Below, piece after piece: positions 51,114 through 59,360 of a DNA stretch of 64,000 nt (its first letter is position 1; every line of letters begins with the position of its first letter). The notes below the pieces were generated by a model. It had not been told where the DNA came from and made no database searches. It saw only the letters and a program-made list of their open reading frames with translations. The DNA is taken from contig CAWBIK010000006.1 in NCBI GenBank assembly GCA_963788965.1, forward strand, positions 744,001 through 808,000, given 5' to 3'. Made by a program: the position numbers and the translations under genes. This DNA is from QHXQ01 sp963788965. Its GTDB lineage: Bacteria > Acidobacteriota > Blastocatellia > Pyrinomonadales > Pyrinomonadaceae.

Positions 51114-54006
51114 ATGACGCATAATCTCTTCAACACACTGCAAAACTTCGACGCGGGCGCGGGCCGGCAAGGGCAGTTTTATTCTTTGCCGCAACTGGAA
51201 ACAGAGGGCGTCGGGCCTGTGTCGCGCCTGCCCGTGAGCATACGCATCGTGCTCGAATCGGTCTTGCGTAACGTGGACGGCAAGACGGTCGAAGAAGGGG
51301 ACGTGCGCGCGTTGGCGAATTGGAGCGCGCAAGGCGAACGGACGGAGGAGATTCCATTCGTCGTTGCGCGCGTGCTGCTGCAAGACTTCACGGGCGTGCC
51401 GCTCTTGGTCGATCTGGCCGCGATGCGTTCGGCCGTGGCGCGCATGGCGCGTGATCCGAAGATCATCGAACCGCTCGTGCCGGTCGATCTCGTCATCGAC
51501 CACTCGGTACAAGTTGATTTCTGGTCCAGCCCCGACGCGTTGCGTTTGAACATGGAGATGGAGTTTCGGCGCAACAGTTCGCGTTATCAATTCTTGAAGT
51601 GGGGCACGCAGGCGTTCAACTCTTTTCGCGTCATCCCGCCGGGCGTGGGCATCTGTCATCAGGTCAATCTCGAATATCTGGCGCAGGGCGTGTTGGAACG
51701 CGCGGGCATCTATTACCCGGACACGCTGGTCGGGACTGACTCGCACACGACGATGATCAACGGCCTCGGCGTCGTCGGTTGGGGCGTCGGCGGGATCGAA
51801 GCAGAAGCGGCGATGCTTGGGCAGCCCGTCTACATACTGACGCCCGACGTGGTGGGCGTACATTTGACGGGGAGTCTCAACGAAGGCGTGACGGCAACCG
51901 ATCTTGTGTTGCGTGTGACCGAGATGTTGCGCAAGGCGAAGGTCGTGGGCAAGTTCGTCGAGTTCCACGGTGCGGGCGCGGCCTCTCTGCCCGTGACGGA
52001 TCGCGCGACGATAGCCAACATGGCCCCCGAATACGGCGCGACGATGGGCTTCTTCCCCGTGGACGAAAAGACGTGCGATTACTTGTTGGCGACCGGGCGC
52101 GACGCGGCACACGTCGAAACCTTCCGCCGTTACTACACGGCGCAGGGCCTCTTCGGTATGCCTGAGCGCGGGCAATGCGATTACAGCACGTTGCTCGAAC
52201 TCGATCTCGCCGACATCACGCCGAGCGTCGCCGGTCCTAAACGGCCGCAGGATCGAATCGAGTTGCCGGCCCTCAAGGATAAGTTCCTCGAACTGCTGCA
52301 AAAGCCCGTCGGCGAGAACGGTTACAACAAGTCGGCCAGTGAGATCGAGAAACGCTTTCAAGTTCGCATCGGCGTGAGCGACGCGGCCGTGCCGCAGGCG
52401 CTCGCGGGCGGCGGCGCGCAGGAGCAAGAGTCGCAGCCGGCCGGCGCAGGCCACACGAGCGATATGAACACGAGCCTGTTGACCGAGACGGAGATGATGA
52501 ATAACCGGCCGACGCCCGACCGCGTGGTCGATATTCCGGCGGCAGAGTTTCCGGCGGCGACGGTCGAACTCGGCGCACGGCGACGTGGTTATCGCCGCGA
52601 TCACTTCCTGCACGAACACATCGAATCCGAGCGTGATGCTCGGCGCGGGCCTATTGGCGAAGAAGGCGGTCGAGCGTGGACTGCAAGTGCGCCCGTCTGT
52701 TAAGGCTTCGCTCGCACCCGGCTCGCGCGTCGTCACGGAATATCTTGAACGCGCAGGGCTGCAAACGTATCTGAACCAACTCGGCTTCAACCTTGTCGGC
52801 TACGGCTGCACAACCTGCATCGGCAATTCAGGCCCGCTCGATCCGCGCATCGAAGATGCCATCACGCAGCACGATCTGGTAGCGGCGAGCGTGCTATCCG
52901 GCAATCGCAACTTCGAGGCGCGCGTGCATCAGAGCGTTAAGGCGAATTTTCTCGCCAGCCCGCCGCTCGTCGTCGCCTTCGCGCTGGCTGGCCGCGTGAA
53001 CGTCGATCTAACGACTGAACCGCTCGGCAAAGGCGACGACGGCGCGGATGTTTATCTCAAAGACATCTGGCCGACGCTCGCGGAGATCGGCGCGCTGCTC
53101 GGCACGGCGACCGACCCCGATACCTACCGCAATCTCTACGGCGATTTCGCTTCGCAGAATCCGCTGTGGGACGAAATCCCTTCGGTCGCGGGCGAAGTCT
53201 ATCAATGGGACGAGCATTCGAGTTACATTCAAGAGCCGCCTTACTTCGAGCGGTTCAGCATGGAGCCGGGCAAGTTCTCCGACATCAAGAACGCGCGCCC
53301 GCTCGCCATCTTCGGCGACTCCGTAACGACCGATCACATCTCGCCTGCGGGCGCGATCAAGCCCAAGTCGCCCGCTGGTCGCTACCTCTTGCTGCGCGGC
53401 GTGAAGATCGAAGACTTCAACTCTTACGGCGCGCGGCGCGGCAATCATCAAGTGATGGTGCGCGGCACATTCGCCAACGTCCGCATTAAAAATTTGATGC
53501 TGCCCGGCACAGAGGGCGGCCTCACTGCACTGCAACCGACGGGCGAGCAAATGCCAATCTACGATGCGTCCGTCCACTATCAAGCAGCGGGTTGCGGGCT
53601 GGTCGTCATCGCCGGGCAAGAGTACGGCACAGGTTCATCACGCGACTGGGCGGCAAAAGGCACGCGCCTGCTAGGCGTGCGCGCCGTCATCGCCGAAAGT
53701 TTCGAGCGCATTCACCGCTCGAACCTCGTCGGCATGGGTGTGCTGCCCTGCCAGTTCAAAGAAGGCACGAACGCGCAGACCTTGAAACTCGACGGTTCGG
53801 AAACCTTCGACCTCGTCGGCTTAGAGAGCGGCGAAGTTCACCCGCGCCAAGACGTAACGCTCGTCATCCATCGTGAAAACGGCGACACCGAAGAAGTGCC
53901 CGTCACACTTCGCATAGACACGCCCATCGAGATCGACTACTACCGCCACGGCGGCATCCTCCCCTTCGTCCTCCGTCAACTACTAGCGCAGACACAGGCG
54001 CAGTGA
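51114..54006 (+). CDS. acnA: Aconitate hydratase A (one frame break)
   Basis: Begins MTHNLFNTLQNFDAGAGRQG; no clear Shine-Dalgarno. Domain 1-3 motifs: VDLVIDHSVQVDF, GICHQVNLEYLAQGV, YYPDTLVGTDSHTTMINGLGVVGWGVGGIEAEA. At about 52572 one extra base breaks the frame (VEL then AHGDVVIAAITSCTNTSNPS). Cluster cysteines are in ITSCTNTS and YGCTTCIGNSG. Domain 4 has FGDSVTTDHISPAGAI, QEYGTGSSRDWAAKGT and ESFERIHRSNLVGMGVLP. It isomerises citrate to isocitrate. A Gly/Ala/Gln-rich insert of about 70 residues lies just before the break. About 963 residues if repaired, slightly longer than usual. Confidence 0.93.
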
Positions 54007-54007
54007 C

Positions 54008-54132
54008 GCAGTAAGCAGTAGGTAGGCAGTAGACGGTAAGCAGATCAAAGCAAGTGGGTTGAAACGGCACTCAGGCGCTTGCGCATCTTTCAACCCACTG
54101 CCTGCTTCTTACTGCCTACCGCTTACTGCCTA
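54008..54132. repeat. Family B hairpin (GCAGTAG words), copy 4
   Basis: Left arm iterates GCAGTAAGCAGTAGGTAGGC and AGTAGACGGTAAGCAG, then CAAGTGGGTTGAAA; right arm TTTCAACCCACTGCCTGC then TTACTGCCTACCGCTTACTG. It is followed by CCTATTTTTTT, so it could terminate acnA, and ends 7 bases before the next ATG. Confidence 0.85.
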
Positions 54133-54139
54133 TTTTTTT

Positions 54140-55273
54140 ATGACCGCTTTCCTGTTGACCACCGTTGGCGTGTTGTTGTTGTTGTTCGTGGCGTATGACG
54201 TGTATGCCACGATCCTGCACGCTCGCGGGCGCTCAGGTCCTTTGAGTGAGACGCTGCATCGTGCGGTGTGGCGGTGTGCGCGCGCGGTCGCGGGCCGGCG
54301 CACACGTGTGCAGCGGCATCGCACGCTTAACGCAATCGGCCCGGTCTTGTTGCCGCTGCTGCTTGTCGCTTATATCTTTTTGCTCGTCGTCGCGTTCGCG
54401 TTGATTTACGTGCCGCGCATGCCCGCGCAGTTTGCTCTTGCGCCGCAGGCGATGACAGGGGCGTGGTCGGATTCGTTTTACTTCAGCGGCATTACGCTTG
54501 TGACGCTCGGCTATGGCGACATCGCGCCGCACACGCCGTTGATGCGTATTGTCGCGCTCGTCGAAGGTGCGAGCGGCTTCGCGTTGATCTCGCTCGGCGT
54601 TACGTATTTGATTACCGCCTATAGCGCGCTCGAACGAAAACGCACCATCGCGCTCTCTTTCTATCATCAGGCGGAAGAGGGCGCGGAGGCCGCCAGTTTC
54701 ATCGCGTACCATTTCGTCGCGGGGCGCTTCTACGGGCTTGAAGCTGTGCTTCGCATGGCCGCGCGCGATCTACAGTCAATGCTTGAGGCGCATATCGAAC
54801 ACCCGGTCATACATTTCTTTCACCCGACCGAGGTACACAAAGGTTTCCCGCGCGTGCTGTTTCTCGCGCTTGAAACCTGTGCTGTTATCCGTGCGTGCCT
54901 CGACGTGGACACTTATCACGAGTTGATCGATCACCCTGAAGTCCGCATGCTCGAAGCCAGCGGGCTACACGTGCTCGACGAGTTGACGCGGGCGCTTGAT
55001 CTGAAGCGACGCGCGCGCGTGCATCATGATACGCCGGCCGAAGAGGCGCAGCGTTGGCGGCACAGGTTCGAGCGCACCATGGAGCAACTCGCTGCGTCAG
55101 GCATCGAAACGCGCCACGATCCGGAAGCGGGCTGGGCCGACTATCGCGCGCGCCGTGCTGAGTGGGAGACACAACTGCATCCCTTTGCGCGCTTCCTCGG
55201 CTACGATTGGGAAGAGATCACAGGCGACCTCAATCCCGGCGACGCCGCCAACAAAGGACAGGGCGAAGCGTGA
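54140..55273 (+). CDS. Two-helix potassium channel-like protein with large cytoplasmic domain
   Basis: ATG 54140 is chosen because upstream in-frame sequence lies in the hairpin. 377 residues. Helices at about 4-24, 66-90 and 137-160; the pore loop has Thr122-LGYG-Asp127 (VTLGYGDIAPHTPLMRI), the potassium selectivity filter. The C-terminal 215 residues are soluble and helical with no RCK/TrkA-N Rossmann motif (GxGxxG), so ligand gating by that domain is unlikely. SGITLVTLGYGDIAPHTPLM shows a classical Ion_trans_2 module. Function as K+ channel is inferred from the filter only. Confidence 0.85.
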   Translation: MTAFLLTTVGVLLLLFVAYDVYATILHARGRSGPLSETLHRAVWRCARAVAGRRTRVQRHRTLNAIGPVLLPLLLVAYIFLLVVAFALIYVPRMPAQFALAPQAMTGAWSDSFYFSGITLVTLGYGDIAPHTPLMRIVALVEGASGFALISLGVTYLITAYSALERKRTIALSFYHQAEEGAEAASFIAYHFVAGRFYGLEAVLRMAARDLQSMLEAHIEHPVIHFFHPTEVHKGFPRVLFLALETCAVIRACLDVDTYHELIDHPEVRMLEASGLHVLDELTRALDLKRRARVHHDTPAEEAQRWRHRFERTMEQLAASGIETRHDPEAGWADYRARRAEWETQLHPFARFLGYDWEEITGDLNPGDAANKGQGEA

Positions 55274-55278
55274 GAAAT

Positions 55279-55349
55279 AGATGATGATTGCTGACTGATG
55301 AATAAGCAGCTATGCTTTCATTCATCTTTCATCATTGTGCCTTCATCCT
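55279..55349. repeat. Family C hairpin (GATGAAT words), copy 2
   Basis: Left arm ATGATGATTGCTGACTGATG...AATAAGC, right arm GCTTTCATTCATCTTTCATC ATTGTG. Imperfect; it separates the channel gene from the aldehyde dehydrogenase gene. Confidence 0.65.
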
Positions 55350-55460
55350 TGCTTTTAGACTTTCGCGGCCCGTGGTGCTACATTACAAACTTGCAAAGCA
55401 GCACCCGTTATGACTCTCCGCCGTTATCTTAATTCACATACTTGAGGAGTGTGCCCATCT

Positions 55461-56966
55461 ATGTCATCAACGCAAACAGCTACGGACGCGCCGCGTCGTT
55501 ATCAACTTCTAATCGGCGGCGAGTGGGTCGAGGCCGAGTCCGGTAAGACCTTCACGACGCCGAATCCCGCGACCGGCGCGCCGCTCGCAGAAGTGGCGGA
55601 AGCTGATAAGGCCGATATTGATAAGGCGGTCGCCGCCGCGCGCAAGGCGTTCGAGGGCCCGTGGTCGAAGATGAGTGCGCGCGAGCGCGGGCGTCTGCTC
55701 TATAAGCTGGCGCAACTGGTCGAAGCGCGTACCAAAGAGTTGGCCGCGTTTGAGACGGCGGACAACGGCAAACCGATCCGCGAGTCGCTGTATGTGGACG
55801 TGCCGCAGGTGGTCGAGAATCTGGAATACTTCGCCGGTTGGGCGACGAAGATCGAGGGCGAGACGATCCCCGTGCCCGGCCCCTTCTTCAACTACACGCT
55901 GCGCGAACCGCTCGGCGTCTGCGGTCAGATCATCCCGTGGAATTTTCCGTTGCTCATGGCCGCGTGGAAACTCGCGCCCGCGCTTGCCGCCGGTAACACA
56001 GTCGTCTTGAAGCCAGCGGAGCAGACGCCAGTGACGGCGCTCGAACTCGGCAAGTTGTTTCAAGAAGCGGGCTTCCCTCCGGGCGTGGTCAACATCGTGC
56101 CGGGCTTTGGCGAGACAGCGGGCGCGGCGCTCGCAGCCCACCCGGACGTGGACAAAGTTGCCTTCACAGGCTCGACCGAAGTGGGCAAACTGATCGCGCA
56201 CGCGGCAGCCGATAACCTGACCAAAGTGTCGCTCGAACTCGGCGGCAAAGCACCTAATATCGTCTTCGCCGATGCCGACATCGAACAGTCCGTTAACGGT
56301 GCGTTGATGGCCATCTTCTACAATCAGGGTCAGGTCTGCACCGCCGGCTCGCGCCTCTTTCTCGACGAGCGGATCAAAGATGAGTTTTTGGATCGCTTCA
56401 AGACGAAGGCGGAGAAGATCAAGGTTGGCGATCCAAGCGACAAGACGACGCAGATGGGGCCGCAAGTGTCGGCCGATCAACTCGCACGCATCAAGTCTTA
56501 CGTGGACATCGCGCGCGCCGAGGGCGCGACCGTGTTAACGGGCGGCGCTTCGCCCGAACTCGACGAGGAGTTCAGCGGCGGCTACTTCTTCCGTCCGACT
56601 ATCTTCAGCGACGTACACAACCAGATGCGCGTCGCGCAGGAAGAGATTTTCGGCCCTGTCTCGTCGGTCATCACCTTCGCGGACGAGAAGGAACTGATCC
56701 GGCAAGCCAACGAGACGATCTACGGTTTGTCGGCCGGCATCTGGACGCGCGACCTTGCACGCGCGCATCGCTTCGCGCGCGATATTAAAGCGGGCGTGGT
56801 CTGGGTCAACACGTTCAATATCTTCAACGCCGCGTCGCCCTTCGGCGGCTATAAACAATCAGGCTACGGGCGCGAGATGGGCCGCCACGCGCTTGAACTC
56901 TACACGCAAGTTAAGAGCGTCTGGATCGATCTCTCAGGCAAGCCTATCGGCTGGTTCGGTCAGTAA
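55461..56966 (+). CDS. NAD(P)-dependent aldehyde dehydrogenase
   Basis: ATG 55461 lies 11 bases after GAGGAG; 501 residues. Motifs: PWNFPLLMAAWKLAPALAAGNTVVLKPAEQTP, FTGSTEVGKLI, the base Glu in LELGGKAPNIVFADAD, catalytic Cys about 293 in NQGQVCTAGSRLFLDE, EEIFGPVSSVITF and NTFNIFNAASPFGGYKQSGYGREMG. It is closest to the betaine/retinal/acetaldehyde (class 1/2) dehydrogenases. Substrate cannot be fixed. Single gene with its own terminator downstream. Confidence 0.94.
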   Translation: MSSTQTATDAPRRYQLLIGGEWVEAESGKTFTTPNPATGAPLAEVAEADKADIDKAVAAARKAFEGPWSKMSARERGRLLYKLAQLVEARTKELAAFETADNGKPIRESLYVDVPQVVENLEYFAGWATKIEGETIPVPGPFFNYTLREPLGVCGQIIPWNFPLLMAAWKLAPALAAGNTVVLKPAEQTPVTALELGKLFQEAGFPPGVVNIVPGFGETAGAALAAHPDVDKVAFTGSTEVGKLIAHAAADNLTKVSLELGGKAPNIVFADADIEQSVNGALMAIFYNQGQVCTAGSRLFLDERIKDEFLDRFKTKAEKIKVGDPSDKTTQMGPQVSADQLARIKSYVDIARAEGATVLTGGASPELDEEFSGGYFFRPTIFSDVHNQMRVAQEEIFGPVSSVITFADEKELIRQANETIYGLSAGIWTRDLARAHRFARDIKAGVVWVNTFNIFNAASPFGGYKQSGYGREMGRHALELYTQVKSVWIDLSGKPIGWFGQ

Positions 56967-56984
56967 GTTTAAGTGACAATAATG

Positions 56985-57024
56985 AAGCGGGGCGAGCCAA
57001 ATTATTTGGCTCGCCCCGCTTTTG
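56985..57024 (+). terminator. Rho-independent terminator after aldehyde dehydrogenase
   Basis: 18-bp stem AAGCGGGGCGAGCCAAAT (56985-57002) / complement (57004-57021) followed by T-rich bases. It can also end the minus-strand AAA+ operon, which stops at 57049. Confidence 0.9.
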
Positions 57025-57048
57025 TGTGTTGACGAAAGATGCGTGCGT

Positions 57049-58602
57049 CTAGAGTAGCACAACCCGGCGCGCTTTCGTCTGTGTGGCGTCAACGGACGGC
57101 GAGGTGAGGCCGGAGGCGGGCACGGCGCGCTCGCGCCCCCAAGCCTTGATGGCTTCGACTGCTTCGGGATTGGTCTTGGATAACGGCACGATGTTGCTGA
57201 ACACTTTGCGCCAGAACGCATCATCAATCGCGTCGTCGCCTTTGAGTATCGCTTCCTTCGCCACATCCGCGATGGCGGCTTCCAGATCGCTTCCGGCAAA
57301 GCCTTCCGACATTTCGACGAGCGCGGTCAACAGTTGCGGGTCAACTTCGTTCAGCCGGTAGCGGTGGATATAAAGCGAGATGATCTCTTGTCGTTCGGCC
57401 GGCGTCGGTAGGTCAACGAAGAAGAGTTCGTCAAAGCGCCCGCGGCGAAACAGTTCGGGCGGCAGTTTGGCAATATCGTTGGCCGTGCTGACCACAAACA
57501 CGCGCGCGCGCCCTTCCTGAAGCCAGTAGAGAAAATGACCGACCACGCGCGACGATGTGCCACCGTCGCCGCCATTGCCAGCCCCCGCCAAACCTTTTTC
57601 AATCTCGTCAATCCACAAGACGCACGGCGCAACCCGGTCGGCGGTCGCCAGAGCTTCCTTCAAGCGCGCTTCGGACTGGCCCAAATATTGCCCGTGTATG
57701 TTCGCCAGATCGAGCCGGTACAACGGCAGATTCCAATTCGCTGCAATGGCTTTGGCCGAGAGCGACTTGCCGCAGCCCGGCACGCCGACCAGCAACACGC
57801 CGCGCGGCGGGCGCAAGCCGCGCTCGCGTAAATCCATCGTGAGCAGTGGCCGCTGTTTCTCAAGCCACGCTTTCAAGCCCGCGAGGCCGCCGATGCCGAC
57901 TTCGCGTTGCGAGATCATGACGCGTTCAAGCCCTGAGATGTCGGCAAAGATGCGATCTTTGACCTTGCTTAGTTCATTCAGATCGGCTTTGGTGATCGAC
58001 CCTTTGGCTAAAAAGGTGGCGATAGCATTCTCCGCTTCGATGCGCGTCACGCCGGTCAGAATCGTGGCGGCTTCACTGACTTCGGCCTCGCCCCATTCAA
58101 TGGGAATGCCGCCACGATAAGGCGAGAGGCATTCGTCAATGATCGTGTGCATCTCGTCCTCGGTCGGCGGATCGAGCGTGAGCGTCATGCCTTGTCGCTG
58201 TAAACGCGCCCAGATGCTTGAAGCGGTCACGGCCGCAATGATGCCGCCGCGCTCGGTGGCGGACGAAACCACGTCGAGCAGTTGGCGGCTAGTCGGCGTG
58301 TCGTTATCTATGTCTTGAACTTCCGTGAGGATGAACGTCAGATTTTGTCTTTGCAGAATTTGCTGGCTGGCAAAATCCAGACAGCCCGCGACCGACCTGT
58401 CCTCGTTGACCACACGGTTGCTTTGAATGTCGCGTGTGCCCTGCGACAACGTGTGATAGTAGATTTGTAAGTTTAGTTCTGCGGCCAGTTCGCGGCATAG
58501 GTCCAAGGCCCGGTCGCGCTCGTCTGTGCGCAGTGAGATGAACGGGATGCGGGCCTTGAGATAGAGCAGCAGGGTTTGACGACAAGTTACGAAATCTGCC
58601 AT
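57049..58602 (-). CDS. Ycf46-like AAA+ ATPase
   Basis: 517 residues from ATG 58602 (a GTG at 58611 overlaps the upstream stop). The N-terminal half (FVTCRQTLLLYLKARIPFIS, NLTFILTEVQDI) looks like the degenerate ATPase half of Ycf46 proteins. The C-terminal half is an intact AAA+ module: Walker A GVPGCGKS (about 273-280), GQYLGQSEARLKEAL, Walker B VLWIDEIEKG (about 328-337), sensor 1 STANDIAKLPPELFRRGRFDELF with the arginine-finger region, and EGFAGSDLEAAIADV. Ycf46 is of unknown function in cyanobacteria and plastids. It is the last gene of a five-gene operon and is probably its motor, remodelling one of the other products (inference). Confidence 0.9.
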   Translation of the reverse strand: MADFVTCRQTLLLYLKARIPFISLRTDERDRALDLCRELAAELNLQIYYHTLSQGTRDIQSNRVVNEDRSVAGCLDFASQQILQRQNLTFILTEVQDIDNDTPTSRQLLDVVSSATERGGIIAAVTASSIWARLQRQGMTLTLDPPTEDEMHTIIDECLSPYRGGIPIEWGEAEVSEAATILTGVTRIEAENAIATFLAKGSITKADLNELSKVKDRIFADISGLERVMISQREVGIGGLAGLKAWLEKQRPLLTMDLRERGLRPPRGVLLVGVPGCGKSLSAKAIAANWNLPLYRLDLANIHGQYLGQSEARLKEALATADRVAPCVLWIDEIEKGLAGAGNGGDGGTSSRVVGHFLYWLQEGRARVFVVSTANDIAKLPPELFRRGRFDELFFVDLPTPAERQEIISLYIHRYRLNEVDPQLLTALVEMSEGFAGSDLEAAIADVAKEAILKGDDAIDDAFWRKVFSNIVPLSKTNPEAVEAIKAWGRERAVPASGLTSPSVDATQTKARRVVLL

Positions 58603-58607
58603 AGCAA

Positions 58608-59132
58608 TCACAAGATAACGCGACGACCCCGGCGCGTCGGCTGCTCCACTGTATCGGTTGCGGCGGCCGGCGGCGCAGTCTCCATCGGCGTCGTGAGCGA
58701 ATTATCGCGCATGATCTTCAGCAGCCGCCCGTTGTCCGTCCGAATCTCGCGCGCGTTCTTTTCAAGCTGCGCTTGCGTCTCATTGGTCCAACGCGCCAGT
58801 TCACTTTTAAGATGCTCCGCCACATGCTCCGGCAGGCAAGGCAGTGCGACAAACGCCGAGAGCGGTTGCAACGCGCGGCGGGCATCGAGCAGCGCGCGCG
58901 CGACGGCGAAGGCATCGCCGCCCGAACGGTTCAGATTGAGTTGCAGCCGCCGCGATACAGACTGAAGGCGCGCTGCCAGCGCCGACGTGACGTGCTGCGT
59001 CCAGCGTTCCGCAACCACGCTCGACCATTCGATTGAGCCTTGATGCAGCGCATCGAGCACAACGTCGTCGCCGTCGCGGAAGCGATCCAGCAGAGGCAGC
59101 CACTCGGCATACGCGCGTGGGATGTCCGGCAT
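58608..59132 (-). CDS. Unknown helical protein of the AAA+ operon
   Basis: ATG 59132 (MPDIPRAYAEWLPLLDRFRD) is chosen because upstream in-frame sequence overlaps the small gene before it. 174 residues, mostly helical: VVAERWTQHVTSALAARLQS, LNLNRSGGDAFAVARALLDA, HVAEHLKSELARWTNETQAQ LEKNAREI. The C-terminal 35 residues are Pro/Thr/Ala-rich and end RRGRRVIL; the AAA+ protein also ends RRVVLL. No family recognised. It could be an adaptor for the ATPase (inference). Its stop overlaps the possible GTG start of the ATPase gene. Confidence 0.75.
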   Translation of the reverse strand: MPDIPRAYAEWLPLLDRFRDGDDVVLDALHQGSIEWSSVVAERWTQHVTSALAARLQSVSRRLQLNLNRSGGDAFAVARALLDARRALQPLSAFVALPCLPEHVAEHLKSELARWTNETQAQLEKNAREIRTDNGRLLKIMRDNSLTTPMETAPPAAATDTVEQPTRRGRRVIL

Positions 59133-59140
59133 GTGCGGCT

Positions 59141-59329
59141 TCACTTCTTGAGCGGGCGGCGGCGGACCAACAACGTGTGCGCGGGCAGCAAGTCCCACGC
59201 GGGCAGGTGTGTGGCCAGCGGCGAGTCGGGCAATTTTTGCGGCGCGGTTACCACCTGCGGCACTACCGGCTGTTCCGGTTGCGTCTGCGGTTGCGGATTG
59301 CTTGCGTCGCCGATGATTGGTCGATTCAT
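59141..59329 (-). CDS. 62-residue unknown protein of the AAA+ operon
   Basis: ATG 59329 follows AGGAGAGAC. The product begins MNRPIIGDASNPQPQTQPEQ, a Pro/Gln-rich unfolded first half, and ends AWDLLPAHTLLVRRRPLKK, which looks conserved and basic. The first gene of the operon begins MPRPIIGLPQ, so both share the short N-terminal word RPIIG. It lies 31 bases after the big membrane-protein gene and 8 bases before the helical-protein gene. Small adaptor or docking peptide is a guess. Confidence 0.68.
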   Translation of the reverse strand: MNRPIIGDASNPQPQTQPEQPVVPQVVTAPQKLPDSPLATHLPAWDLLPAHTLLVRRRPLKK

Positions 59330-59360
59330 AATGTCTCTCCTAACAAGCTGGCGGCGCGCG

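Noticed and set aside
50901..52790. Very long open frame (about 630 codons) on the minus strand opposite aconitase
   Set aside because: It is the complement of acnA; the product is Arg/His-rich without motifs, as expected from high-GC antisense frames.
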